DNA of 64,000 nucleotides from Ferrimonas aestuarii (lineage in GTDB: Bacteria > Pseudomonadota > Gammaproteobacteria > Enterobacterales > Shewanellaceae), in contig NZ_SWCJ01000019.1 in NCBI RefSeq assembly GCF_005116665.1, forward strand, positions 1 to 64,000, written 5' to 3'. This document shows positions 24,872-37,491 of this stretch, piece by piece (the first letter of the stretch is position 1; each line of letters starts with the position of its first letter). Below the pieces are notes generated by a model, which made no database searches, had not been told where the DNA came from, and worked only from the letters and a program-made list of their open reading frames with translations. Made by a program: the position numbers and the translations under genes.

Positions 24872-26263
24872 ATGGTTAAGGAGCAGAAAAAACGCTTCGT
24901 GCTGGATACCAACGTGTTATTACACGAACCCCTAGCCATCTACTCCTTTAAGGAACACGACGTGGTGATTCCCATGACGGTTCTGGAAGAGTTAGATCAG
25001 ATCAAAGACCGCAAAAAAGACGTAAGTCGCGACGCCCGCGTCGCCATCCGCACCCTAGAAAACTGTGTCGGAGACGCCCCTCCTGACCTGCTACTTCAGG
25101 GAGTTCCGTTAAATCACCCCAACGCCCCGGATGAATCTTTAGGAAAACTGGCCATTTTCCCCGACCACCAAGTTACCTTCGCCAACCCCGTCAACCTTCC
25201 CGGTGACAACAACGACAACCGCATCATCAACGCCGCCCTTTATCTGCAACAGCAAAGTTCAGAACAGATCGTTTTGGTTACCAAAGACATCAACATGCGC
25301 CTCAAAGCCAAAGGCGCCGGTTTGGAAAAGGTGGAGGACTACCGAACCGATCAGTTGGTGGACGACATCCAGTTCCTCGCCAAGGGCTTTTGTGAGCTTG
25401 AAGGGGATATCTGGTCACAGGTCTCTAAAGTCAGCTCTGAAAAAGTGGGCCGCGACACCTACCACACCCTGATGCGAAATGAACTTGAAGAGGAGAGCTT
25501 CTACCAAAATCAATTCGTCATCGACCAAGGGGACGACTTTTGTGCCCAAGTAAAATCCGTTAACGATCGCCAGTTGGTGCTCAAAGATCTCAGTCGTGAC
25601 CGATTGATGAGTTATCACGCCTGGGGCATTCACCCAAAAAACATCTATCAAGGCATGGCGATGCAAGCGTTGATGGATCCTGAAATCGATATGGTGATCC
25701 TCACCGGACCAGCGGGCTCTGGGAAAACGTTGCTGTCTCTGGCCGCCGCACTAGAGCAGGTGGTGGAACAGCGCTTGTACGACAAAGTCATCGTTACCCG
25801 TAACACCCCGGAAATTGCCGAGTCCATTGGTTTTCTCCCCGGCACCGAAGAGGAGAAGATGGCACCATGGTTGGCAGCGGTGACCGACACCCTCGAAGTG
25901 CTGCACAAGCAAGATGAGAGCCCAGCTGGCAGCCTGCAATACATCATGGACAAAGCCAACATTCAGTTTAAATCCATCAACTTCATGCGCGGGCGCTCCA
26001 TCCAAAACGCCTTTGTGCTGCTGGATGAGTGTCAAAACCTCACCCCTTCGCAACTAAAAACCATCATCACTCGGATGGGCGAAGGCACCAAGCTGGTCTG
26101 CTCTGGCAACCTAGCGCAGATCGATTCCACCTACCTAACTGCGGTCACATCTGGCCTCACCTACATCGTTGAGCGTTTTAAAGAGTTCGATGGCAGCGCC
26201 AACGTTTACCTCAACGGCGTGGTGCGTTCACGCCTAGCGAAATTTGCCGAACAAGAGCTGTAA
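24872..26263 (+). CDS. PIN-PhoH fusion ATPase/ribonuclease (YlaK type)
   Basis: A 463-residue protein. Residues 5-150 form a PIN-like nuclease domain (RFVLDTNVLLHEP, LEELDQIKD, DNRIINAAL, VTKDINMRLKA) with the conserved acidic residues. Residues about 245-450 form a PhoH ATPase with Walker A GPAGSGKTLLSLAAAL and Walker B FVLLDECQN, plus TRMGEGTKLVCSGN. PhoH2-type proteins are reported RNA helicase/RNases, and some act with toxin-antitoxin loci. Here it stands alone with AGTGGAGG as RBS. Confidence 0.94.
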   Translation: MVKEQKKRFVLDTNVLLHEPLAIYSFKEHDVVIPMTVLEELDQIKDRKKDVSRDARVAIRTLENCVGDAPPDLLLQGVPLNHPNAPDESLGKLAIFPDHQVTFANPVNLPGDNNDNRIINAALYLQQQSSEQIVLVTKDINMRLKAKGAGLEKVEDYRTDQLVDDIQFLAKGFCELEGDIWSQVSKVSSEKVGRDTYHTLMRNELEEESFYQNQFVIDQGDDFCAQVKSVNDRQLVLKDLSRDRLMSYHAWGIHPKNIYQGMAMQALMDPEIDMVILTGPAGSGKTLLSLAAALEQVVEQRLYDKVIVTRNTPEIAESIGFLPGTEEEKMAPWLAAVTDTLEVLHKQDESPAGSLQYIMDKANIQFKSINFMRGRSIQNAFVLLDECQNLTPSQLKTIITRMGEGTKLVCSGNLAQIDSTYLTAVTSGLTYIVERFKEFDGSANVYLNGVVRSRLAKFAEQEL

Positions 26264-26276
26264 TTTTCCACTGAAC

Positions 26277-26327
26277 GCACTGGGATGAAGAAATCGAATT
26301 GAGAATCATTTCACACCATCCCAGTGC
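26277..26327 (+). repeat. Long inverted repeat between the PhoH gene and the hybrid kinase gene
   Basis: The 11-bp perfect arms GCACTGGGATG and CATCCCAGTGC are separated by 29 bp. The right arm has no T run, so this is not a classic terminator. The loop contains TTGAGAATCATTT, which loosely resembles half of a Fur box. It could be an mRNA 3' structure or an operator for the kinase gene 65 bp downstream. Confidence 0.45.
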
Positions 26328-26391
26328 AAAGCTTAGCGACAGCCATCGCCTCTGGTACACTGTGCATTCGACCAAATAGCAGGCTGTTTTT

Positions 26392-30061
<3,670 letters not shown>

Positions 30062-30075
<14 letters not shown>

Positions 30076-30454
30076 ACGTCGTTCCACTCCGATGCGCTAC
30101 CTATTAATCGGAATCGGTACCATTAGCGCTATCCTTGGCCTTATCGGTATGTTTTTACCGCTGCTGCCTACGGTGCCGTTCCTGCTGCTGTCCGCCGCCT
30201 GTTTCAGCCGCTCCTCGGCCCGAATGCAAGCCTGGCTGTTCAACCATCGTTTGCTGGGACCAGTACTTCGCAACTACCTAGAACGTCAAGGCTTAACCCG
30301 TCGGCAACTGATTGGCAGCCTCATCAGCATGTGGCTGGGCATGGGCATCGCCATCTACATTGCGCCGGTTATTGCCGTGAAGTGGTTACTGATTTTCATC
30401 GGCACCTGCGTGTCCATTCACCTAATCCGCATGCCTCGTCTGGCCGATGAATAG
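30062..30454 (+). CDS. DUF454 inner-membrane protein, YbaN family
   Basis: A 130-residue protein with three hydrophobic segments (about 12-45, 85-105 and 108-122). It has the family block GMFLPLLPTVPFLLLSAACFSRSS followed by a short amphipathic stretch. Its ATG lies inside the end of the hybrid kinase gene (14-bp overlap, different frame), so it is co-transcribed and probably translationally coupled. Family function is unknown; in some bacteria DUF454 genes sit near haem-uptake or respiratory loci. Confidence 0.9.
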
Positions 30455-30521
30455 AGTTATTGAGGTGAACAGAAAAGCAGCATAGACTGGCTAAAAACGA
30501 CATTAATAACAAGGAATCGTT

Positions 30522-32861
30522 ATGCTGGCCGCTGCTTGCCGCGCACTTTGGGGATTGGTGCTGCTTGTCCCCTTGCTTACCACCCACGCCTTTGCCCAAG
30601 CCGACTCTCTGCTTACCCTGAGCCTAACCAACACCGGTGATCTCAAGGTGGCCACGCCGCCGTTGAACCAACCATTACTGCTGGTCACCAGCCTGCCCCA
30701 AGGACTGGGATCGAACGACATTGGTCTGGATCGAGGTCAACTGGGCAGCAAACGTTTGGTGCAATTTGAACAACACAACCAACACTGGGTTTTGCGGCAA
30801 CTTAATACTCAGTACATCGCCAGCAGCAGTAATGCCCAAGAGCAGCAAGCGGCAGTAGACGCCTTTGCCAGCGCCATACTGTGGCGGGGAAAAATTGATG
30901 ACGGCAGCGCCGATCTCACCCCATTGCTGTTTGAAGATCTGCAGCGGCTCACCAATCGCCTAAACCAAACCGAACAGGGCCAATACCGCCTCGACCCAAA
31001 CACCAGTTTCATCCCTCAAGCCGGCCTAAAAACCTTCATCGACAACGCCGACGTGGATGTGCAGCTTAACCTGAGAGGCAATCACCCGGGTGATCAGGTT
31101 TGGCAGGTGGCCGCGGATCCGGAAAGACTGGCCTTAAAAGTGCGCTTTTCCTTTATCCGGTTGCCGAAACAGCCGATGACCCCGGTGCCCTATCACCCGC
31201 AATCCGGTTACATTGCGATGCAGTTCAGTGACTATGGCCAGCCCTTAGACAGACCGATTGAACGGCGCTGGCTGGTGAAACATCGCTTGGAGAAAACCCA
31301 ACCCGGAACCGCGCCGTCGCCGGTGAAAAAGCCCATTGTCTATTATCTGGATAACGGCGTACCCGAGCCGATGCGCTCCGCCCTACTGGAAGGCGCCCGC
31401 TGGTGGGCCGATGCCTTTGAAGCCGCAGGCTTCATCGATGCCTATCGTGTCGAACTGCTGCCGGAAGGTGCCGATCCCCAGGACATGAGATACAACATGA
31501 TTCAGTGGGTGCATCGTGCCACCCGAGGCTGGTCCTTCGGTGACGCCATTGTCGACCCTAGAAGCGGTGAGATTCTCAAAGGCCACGTCACCTTAGGCTC
31601 ATTGCGGGTACGTCAGGATCACCTCATCGCCCGAGGCTTAACCAGCGGCTGGCAGGAGCGAGAGCAAGCCTTTGCGCAAGCCGAGCAGTTTGCCCTCAAT
31701 CGCCTTAAACAGCTTTCCGCTCATGAGGTAGGCCATACACTGGGATTGGCCCACAACTTCGCGGCGTCGGCCATCGGTAATGGCTCGGTGATGGACTACC
31801 CTCACCCTCAGTTAACCCTCAACCAAGAACGTATCGAGATAAGCCCGGGCTACAACACCGGCATGGGCGATTGGGACAAATTTGCCATCGCCTTTGGCTA
31901 CGGTGACCGCGACCAGCAGCCGCAACGCCTGCGAGATGCCAACCAGCAAAGGCTTAAGTTCATCAGTGATGCCGACGCTCGTCCCCAAGGCGGTTCACAC
32001 CCCCAGGCGCACCTTTGGGACAATGGCGATTCGCCGACACAAGAGCTTAATAAACTGATGCAGATCCGCACATTGGCGCTGCAAACATTGTCTCCAAGCG
32101 CCCTTCTGGATAATGAGCCCCAAAGCCAGCTCAATGCCATGTTGGTTCCCATCTATCTGCTGACTCGCTACCAACTGGAAGCGGTCAGCAAGCTCATTGC
32201 CGGTCAGCAGTACCACTACGCCATTGGCGAAACCAGCCAGTCTGCTTGGGTCAGTGAACAGCAGCAAACAGAAGCCTTAAGCGCCCTGTTGGCACAGATA
32301 GATCCCGAGCAGCTGCAACTGCCTGAATCTGTTCAGAAGCAACTGCTGCCTCCGGCACAGGGCTACCGACCGACTCGGGAAAACTTCCAATCTCGATTGG
32401 GATTACAGCAGGATCCCTTAGGCATGGCTGAGGTGCTGTCTCGCCACACATTGGCGCTGTTGATGCACCCGCAACGCTTAAATCGATTACTGGAACAGCA
32501 CTGGCAAGATGACGAGCTACCCGGACTTGAGCAGGTGCTGGAAGAGATCCAAGAAGCAACGCTGCTGGAGTCCCTCGACAGTGATGCCCGCGGCGCCATC
32601 GCCATGCGCGTGAACGCAGTAGTGGCGGATCAGTGGCTGGTGAGCCTACACCATCAAGACACTAGCCCAGAAGCCAAAGCACTGCTGGCCTCGATGCTGT
32701 CAGAGACCGTCACCAGCTTTGAAAAGCGCGCTCGCCGCAGCAATCGCCTGCACGCGGCCCACTACAAACTATTGGCACAAAGGTTAACCGACGGACTGAC
32801 CGACCCCAAGGTGCGCGTCATCGACCATCCTTTGAAGATGCCTCCAGGCTCCCCCATCTAA
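30522..32861 (+). CDS. Exported zinc metalloprotease, metzincin-like (DUF5117/DUF5118 type)
   Basis: A 779-residue protein with a signal peptide (residues 1-26, cleavage after HAFA). The catalytic zinc motif is HEVGHTLGLAH with His401, Glu402, His405 and His411. It is followed by the Met-turn SVMDYPHP, the hallmarks of metzincins. About 370 residues precede the motif (RLNQTEQGQYRLD, YIAMQFSDYG, VYYLDNGVPEPMR-type sequence) and 370 follow, a size usual for DUF5117-like secreted proteases of Shewanella and Bacteroidetes. Its TAA stop is also the left 3-bp flank of the MITE-like element, which leaves the frame intact. The substrate is unknown; periplasmic or outer-membrane location is inferred. 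Confidence 0.9.
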   Translation: MLAAACRALWGLVLLVPLLTTHAFAQADSLLTLSLTNTGDLKVATPPLNQPLLLVTSLPQGLGSNDIGLDRGQLGSKRLVQFEQHNQHWVLRQLNTQYIASSSNAQEQQAAVDAFASAILWRGKIDDGSADLTPLLFEDLQRLTNRLNQTEQGQYRLDPNTSFIPQAGLKTFIDNADVDVQLNLRGNHPGDQVWQVAADPERLALKVRFSFIRLPKQPMTPVPYHPQSGYIAMQFSDYGQPLDRPIERRWLVKHRLEKTQPGTAPSPVKKPIVYYLDNGVPEPMRSALLEGARWWADAFEAAGFIDAYRVELLPEGADPQDMRYNMIQWVHRATRGWSFGDAIVDPRSGEILKGHVTLGSLRVRQDHLIARGLTSGWQEREQAFAQAEQFALNRLKQLSAHEVGHTLGLAHNFAASAIGNGSVMDYPHPQLTLNQERIEISPGYNTGMGDWDKFAIAFGYGDRDQQPQRLRDANQQRLKFISDADARPQGGSHPQAHLWDNGDSPTQELNKLMQIRTLALQTLSPSALLDNEPQSQLNAMLVPIYLLTRYQLEAVSKLIAGQQYHYAIGETSQSAWVSEQQQTEALSALLAQIDPEQLQLPESVQKQLLPPAQGYRPTRENFQSRLGLQQDPLGMAEVLSRHTLALLMHPQRLNRLLEQHWQDDELPGLEQVLEEIQEATLLESLDSDARGAIAMRVNAVVADQWLVSLHHQDTSPEAKALLASMLSETVTSFEKRARRSNRLHAAHYKLLAQRLTDGLTDPKVRVIDHPLKMPPGSPI

Positions 32862-33124
32862 TACCATCCCGTATAATTATCTGGCCATTCAGCTGAAATT
32901 AATCGGCTCTCAGGTAAGGCAGTAAAACGAAGCTCTAGTGGCTCTAAAGTAAGATTTACTAACGCAGCATGAGAGCCGATTAAATCAGCCCTCCGGGAAG
33001 CGCTCTCAAGCGCTGACTCTGCGTTACAGTTGTTCGAAAGGGGCCCACCATTCCTTCTCAACTGTGCCTTGATTCAACACTTGGGAGTGCTTCTGAACTG
33101 AACAAATGATTATGCGGAATGGTA
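32862..33124. mobile_element. MITE-like element, 263 bp, with terminal inverted repeats and TAA flanks
   Basis: Both ends carry the same imperfect terminal inverted repeat, TACCATYCCGYATAATYAT plus YTG (32862-32883 and the complement of 33103-33124). It has 18 of 22 matches, and all four differences are C/T. The element is flanked by direct TAA on both sides (32859-32861 and 33125-33127), as expected for a 3-bp target duplication. Internally there is a perfect 14-bp inverted repeat (32899-32912 with 32970-32983), an 8-bp one (TAACGCAG 32960-32967 with CTGCGTTA 33019-33026) and AGCGCT-CTCA-AGCGCT at 33000-33015. It encodes no transposase. The TNA-type duplication suggests mobilisation by an IS5-like enzyme; that is inference. 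No second copy is seen in this window. Confidence 0.75.
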
Positions 33125-33141
33125 TAACCCGCATTCGGATC

Positions 33142-33172
33142 AAAAAAGGGCGCTCCAATGAGCGCCCTTTTA
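33142..33172 (-). terminator. Terminator of rnb
   Basis: On the minus strand the stem AAAAGGGCGCT/AGCGCCCTTTT with a 6-nt loop is followed by a run of T. It lies just past the rnb stop codon and outside the MITE-like element. Confidence 0.9.
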
Positions 33173-33176
33173 ACTT

Positions 33177-35120
33177 CTATTCACCCAGAGGATGCTTGGG
33201 CTTCACCACAATGCTGCGATTGGCCACCCGTACCTCATCCAGCACCACCTCAATCCGATCGCCCAGCTGGAACACCTGCTCGCCATCGTATTGGGCTCGG
33301 CCTACGTCGCCGGCCATGGTCAGTTTGGTTTTGTCTTTACTGAGCAGCGGCGCGGGCAAGAATACCGACGCCCCATTGTCCTGCAATCTCAGGCGCATGC
33401 CGCCGCGATTCAGATCCTGAATCTCGCCAGTGAAAGTGGGGCTCTGTTTCACCAACTTCGATAGGTAACGAGCATAGAGCCAATCCCCCACGTCGCGCTC
33501 ACAGGCACGGTGCAGCTTGCGCATGGCGCTCAGGTGCTCAATGGTTTCCGCCGTTGGACGACTGACGTCCTTGCCGGTAATGGCCCCTTTGATCAAGCGG
33601 TGGTTAACCATGTCGCCATACTTACGGATTGGCGACGTCCAGGTCGCGTACCCAGTGAGCCCCATGCCAAAATGCGGCCCCGGCGTGGTGGCCATCTCAG
33701 AGAAGGCCTGCATCCGGCGCAGGCGAATGTCCAAGTATGGGGTTTCCTGTGCATCCAAGTGGCGACGCAGCTCGCAGTAGCCCTCCAGAGTTTTCAGGTT
33801 TTCACCGTCCAACACCAAAGCGTTCTCCGCCAGCATCTGCACCGCGTTGTCTACCCGCTCCGCATCCAGCCCAGCGTGAGTATTGAAGACCCCAAAGCCC
33901 AGCTTTTGCGCCAGCAGATCCGCAGCGGCGCTGTTGGCCAGAATCATCGACTCCTCAACCATGCGGTTGGCAATACGGCGGTGATCCACATGGATCTCAA
34001 GCACATTACCTGCATCGTCCACCTCGAAACGATAATCTGGGCGGTCCGGGAACACCAACGCATGGGTTTGGCGCCACTGAATGCGTGCCTGAGCCAGCTG
34101 ATGCAGTTGTTGAATCTGCTCGGCAATCTGTTGCGATTCAGGCTGCCAGTCACCTTGGCCTTCCAGCAGGTTCGATACCTTGTCGTAGGCCAGCTTGGCT
34201 TTGGAGCACACGGTCGCCAGACAAAATTCAGCGCTGCCCGCTTCCCCTTCGGCACTCACCTCAATGGCCGCCACCACCGCCGGGCGCTGCTCACCTTGGT
34301 GCAGAGAGCACAGCTCATCCGCTAGCTGACGTGGCAACATCGGCACGTTGAAACCGGGAAGGTATTGAGTAAAGCCGCGCTTATAGGCTTCTTGGTCGAC
34401 CTCATCACCTTCCGCCACGTAGGCCGTTGGGTCGGCAATGGCCACCCACAAACGCCAGCCGGATTCTAAGGTTTCCACGTACAAAGCGTCGTCCATGTCC
34501 TTAGTGGACTCGGCATCGATGGTCACAAAGGGCTTGTCCGTCAAGTCCTGACGCTGGTCCTGATCCTGCAGCTGCCAGCCGCTTGGGTCTTCAGGCTCGG
34601 TCTTGGCCAGATCGTGCTTAGCCAGAATCACCCACCAAGGTACATGAGGGTCATCCGCCGCCGCCACAAACTGAGTGATGGCCACCTGAAACTGATTTTC
34701 ACCTTCACGCAGGGGATGCTTGAGCAGCTTGGCCACTACGTAATCCCCTTCATTCAGATCAGAGCCTTTCACCCCTTCCCCTTTGGCTCGCAGGGCATCA
34801 CGCATCATCGGGTGATCCGGCACCACATTGAGTCGGTCCTTCACAAACTTTACCCGCGCAATAAAGCGATCCAGTCCTGGCTCAATCAGAGTCTCGGGCT
34901 CTGCTTGCGTCTTATCGTTCTCAGTACGAATCAGGGCAGAGACACGGTCACCGTGCACCACCTTTTTCATCTGCGCCGGTACAATAAAATGACTGTCGCC
35001 TTTATCGGTTTCTAAAAAACCAAAACCACGATCTGTGGCCTTAATGGTGCCCTCAACCGTAGGGAGGGTTTCGCGAATCTGTGCTTTTAGCTGCTGAAGT
35101 AGTGGATTGTCTTGAAACAT
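33177..35120 (-). CDS. rnb: Exoribonuclease II
   Basis: A processive 3'-5' hydrolytic exoribonuclease acting in mRNA decay. The 647-residue protein (E. coli 644) has N-terminal cold-shock domains (about 1-180, TDRGFGFLETDKGDSHFIVP). The RNB catalytic domain contains FVTIDAESTKDMDDALYV with the metal-binding aspartates. A C-terminal S1 domain (about 560-640, TFTGEIQDLNRGGMRLRLQ) follows. PMLPRQLADELCSL and the TSPIRKYGDMVNHRL block are also diagnostic. It lacks the basic tail of RNase R and is too short for it. Monocistronic. Confidence 0.96.
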   Translation of the reverse strand: MFQDNPLLQQLKAQIRETLPTVEGTIKATDRGFGFLETDKGDSHFIVPAQMKKVVHGDRVSALIRTENDKTQAEPETLIEPGLDRFIARVKFVKDRLNVVPDHPMMRDALRAKGEGVKGSDLNEGDYVVAKLLKHPLREGENQFQVAITQFVAAADDPHVPWWVILAKHDLAKTEPEDPSGWQLQDQDQRQDLTDKPFVTIDAESTKDMDDALYVETLESGWRLWVAIADPTAYVAEGDEVDQEAYKRGFTQYLPGFNVPMLPRQLADELCSLHQGEQRPAVVAAIEVSAEGEAGSAEFCLATVCSKAKLAYDKVSNLLEGQGDWQPESQQIAEQIQQLHQLAQARIQWRQTHALVFPDRPDYRFEVDDAGNVLEIHVDHRRIANRMVEESMILANSAAADLLAQKLGFGVFNTHAGLDAERVDNAVQMLAENALVLDGENLKTLEGYCELRRHLDAQETPYLDIRLRRMQAFSEMATTPGPHFGMGLTGYATWTSPIRKYGDMVNHRLIKGAITGKDVSRPTAETIEHLSAMRKLHRACERDVGDWLYARYLSKLVKQSPTFTGEIQDLNRGGMRLRLQDNGASVFLPAPLLSKDKTKLTMAGDVGRAQYDGEQVFQLGDRIEVVLDEVRVANRSIVVKPKHPLGE

Positions 35121-35207
35121 CCTGGGGTTCCGTTTCCGGTGTATTGAAAGGCCAGCGCGGCCAAGTTGATTGCTGGCAGTGTACGAGATTCAGGGGCAGA
35201 TCGCCAT

Positions 35208-36155
35208 TTACACTCTATGACAATCTTTGCCCTCAATGAATGCGGCAAGGTTTTGCTCAGCAATGGCCATCAAGCGAGCACGCGCATCCACGGTTGCCCA
35301 AGCATTGTGAGGGGTAATGCTGCAATTGGGCGCCGCGAGTAACGGATTATCTGGCGCCGGTGGCTCCTCACTGAGTACGTCCAGCCCAGCACCGGCCAAC
35401 TGACCAAGCTCCAGCGCCTTGGCCAGCGCGACCTCGTCCACCAAGCCGCCACGGGCGGTATTGATCAACATCGCCGTCGATTTCATCTTGGCCAGCGTCT
35501 GAGCGTTAATAAACTGCGAGTTTTGAGCGGTAAGCGGACAGTGCAAACTAACCACGTCTGACTGAGCCAGCAACTGCGCTAAAGGTAACCATTGACGGCC
35601 ATTAGGCAGTTCATGTTTCTCGTTGGGTGTGTAAATCACCACCTGCATGCCAAATGCCTCGGCCATGGTGGCCACCGATTGGGCGATGGCACCGTAACCA
35701 ACCAGCCCCATCACCTTGTTAGACAGCGCCGTCAAAGGAGCCAAAGTAAAACTGAAATCGCCCTGCCACTGGCCCTGATGGACTGCCGTATCGTGCAGAG
35801 CCACCCGATTACAGTGATGAAGTAGGTGCGCCATGGTCATCTGAGCCACAGAATCTGGCCCATAACCGGGCACGTTTGTCACTATGATGCCCCGAGCTTT
35901 AGCCGCCTCGACATCCACCACATTAACCCCGGTAGCAAGTACGCCGATGTACTTAAGTTTGGGCAACTTTGCCAAGGTCTCAGCAGTCAGTGGGGTCTTA
36001 TTGGTCAGCAGCCAGTCGGCGTTCTCAGCCCGCTTGATGATCAGCTCATCTGGGGTGCGGTCATAGAGGGTTAACGCTCCAAATCGCCGCCACGCATCCC
36101 AGCTAAGATCCCCAGGATTTAAGGTATACCCATCCAGTACCACTAATGTATTCAT
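35208..36155 (-). CDS. D-isomer-specific 2-hydroxyacid dehydrogenase
   Basis: An NAD(P)-dependent dehydrogenase of 315 residues. An N-terminal substrate lobe precedes a Rossmann domain with VMGLVGYGAIAQSVA (about 147-161). The catalytic triad segments are NTARGGLVDE (Arg), LDVLSEEPP (Glu) and ITPHNAWAT (His). Closest in feel to glycerate/hydroxypyruvate reductases (HprA type), but the substrate cannot be assigned. The stretch ATGVNVVDVEAAKARGI is typical of that subgroup. Single gene, no visible operon partner. Confidence 0.9.
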   Translation of the reverse strand: MNTLVVLDGYTLNPGDLSWDAWRRFGALTLYDRTPDELIIKRAENADWLLTNKTPLTAETLAKLPKLKYIGVLATGVNVVDVEAAKARGIIVTNVPGYGPDSVAQMTMAHLLHHCNRVALHDTAVHQGQWQGDFSFTLAPLTALSNKVMGLVGYGAIAQSVATMAEAFGMQVVIYTPNEKHELPNGRQWLPLAQLLAQSDVVSLHCPLTAQNSQFINAQTLAKMKSTAMLINTARGGLVDEVALAKALELGQLAGAGLDVLSEEPPAPDNPLLAAPNCSITPHNAWATVDARARLMAIAEQNLAAFIEGKDCHRV

Positions 36156-36218
36156 TGTCTGCCCTTGTCGTCAGTTGTGGCGTCGATTGTGAGTCATTCT
36201 AAAAAATACATCCATAGC

Positions 36219-36243
36219 AAAACGGGGAGCCTAAGGCTCCCCG
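36219..36243 (-). terminator. Terminator of the 36267-36593 gene
   Basis: A perfect 9-bp stem CGGGGAGCC/GGCTCCCCG with loop TAA is followed on the minus strand by TTTTGC. Confidence 0.75.
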
Positions 36244-36266
36244 CGATAACTCGTTCCAATTAACGA

Positions 36267-36593
36267 TTAGACGCTGGTATCCACTGCCACTGCTGGCTGA
36301 ATGGTTGGCGGCTGATAACGGTCTCGGATAGGGTCACTATTGTTACTGGCGATGTTGTCCATCGCTTCAGCGCGGCGCATCTGCTCTGCCATCGCCATCG
36401 CTTGCTGCGCTGACATCCCGCCGTCGTCGTTATCACTATTTGCTGTGGCTGAGGTTACGTAGGCGTCCGCCACCGCCTGAGTCTGCTTATGAGACACCAC
36501 TGCCAGCACCACCTCGGTGTTTTCGGTAACTTTTTGAGCCGGCGGCTGTGGACGCACCATGGCGGTGGCAGTTGGAGCGGAAGTTACATTCAT
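36267..36593 (-). CDS. Small Ala/Gln-rich protein of unknown function
   Basis: A 108-residue protein with a low-complexity N-terminus (Thr/Pro/Val-rich). The central acidic stretch SDNDDGGMSAQQAMAMAEQM leads into a helix (RRAEAMDNIA), and the Pro/Val tail contains RDRYQPPTIQP. No signal peptide or membrane segment. It is largely disordered by composition. It has its own terminator. No family recognised; it could be a conserved lineage-specific protein. Confidence 0.6.
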   Translation of the reverse strand: MNVTSAPTATAMVRPQPPAQKVTENTEVVLAVVSHKQTQAVADAYVTSATANSDNDDGGMSAQQAMAMAEQMRRAEAMDNIASNNSDPIRDRYQPPTIQPAVAVDTSV

Positions 36594-36729
36594 CGTTGTG
36601 TCCTGATACCTGCTGAAGCGTTAGCCAAATTCTACCAAAACAAAGTTAACCAGAGCTGAATAAGGCCATTAACTTAAGCGTATCTGACCTCCAATCAGTG
36701 CAAGCATGAGCAACAAAGATCAACAGACC

Positions 36730-37491
36730 CTAGCGAATATTGCGCTCACGCCGGATCGCCTCCCATGCCGCCTGAATGTCTTGGCTCTTCTGTTGCGCCA
36801 ACGACATCATCTCCTCAGGCAGACCCTGACTCGCGAGTTTATCTGGATGATGCTGCGCCATCAGCTTACGGTAAGCGCGTTTGATGGCGCGGTCGTCGTC
36901 GCCCTCACTGACGCCCAGCAATTGATACGCATCCGCCAAGGATGGCCCTTGATGACCACTGCGGTGGAAGCTGTGCTCCCCTTGGCGCATCGACAGCATC
37001 TGTTCGAGCTCTTGGGCAGTGAAACCCAGCTGCTTAGCAACTTGGGACAAAATACGACGCTCATTGGCATCGATGTCACCATCGGAAAGGGCAACCTGAA
37101 TCTGAATCTCCAGGAACATTCGCGCCAGATCGCGGCGGAACGCCATCACCAGCTTAAGCTGTTTCAACCGCTCCTCTAGGGGGTAATCCGACGCTTTACC
37201 CTCACGAAAAGCCTCTTGGGCCTGTCGGCGAGCTTCCCCAGATAACCTCAGCTGATCCATCACCGCATTGGCCAGCGCGATGTCGGCCTGAGTGACCTGA
37301 CCGGACGCCTTAGCCACATGCCCCATCACCGCAAAGGTGGTATGGAAGAACAGATTTTGCCGTGGTGTTACCTGAGGCGTTCGGCGCTTGTCCACTAACA
37401 CGTGTCCTAACCAAACGCCTAAGATCATTCCAGCAAAGCGGCCAAAGAAAAACCCTAACAGGCCGCCAAAAACCTTACCCCAAATTTGCAT
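36730..37491 (-). CDS. djlA: Membrane-anchored DnaJ-like co-chaperone DjlA
   Basis: A 253-residue type III membrane protein that stimulates DnaK. An N-terminal helix (about 7-30, rich in Gly) anchors it. A central TerB-like domain (about 55-170, DIALANAVMDQLRLSGEARR) follows. The C-terminal J domain (about 185-253) carries the HPD motif in LMAQHHPDKLASQG. In E. coli overexpressed DjlA induces colanic acid synthesis through Rcs. Its start overlaps the end of murU by 17 bp, so the two are co-transcribed (amgK-murU-djlA order on the minus strand). Confidence 0.93.
   Translation of the reverse strand: MQIWGKVFGGLLGFFFGRFAGMILGVWLGHVLVDKRRTPQVTPRQNLFFHTTFAVMGHVAKASGQVTQADIALANAVMDQLRLSGEARRQAQEAFREGKASDYPLEERLKQLKLVMAFRRDLARMFLEIQIQVALSDGDIDANERRILSQVAKQLGFTAQELEQMLSMRQGEHSFHRSGHQGPSLADAYQLLGVSEGDDDRAIKRAYRKLMAQHHPDKLASQGLPEEMMSLAQQKSQDIQAAWEAIRRERNIR

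Noticed and set aside
26299..26317. Fur box in the loop of the 26277-26327 inverted repeat
   Set aside because: Only about 12 of 19 consensus bases match and one half is poor.
32858..33061. 67-codon frame on the minus strand inside the MITE-like element
   Set aside because: Low-complexity translation across palindromes; the element looks non-coding.
33510..34325. 271-codon frame antisense to rnb
   Set aside because: Lies entirely opposite a conserved RNase II gene; no RBS or family match.
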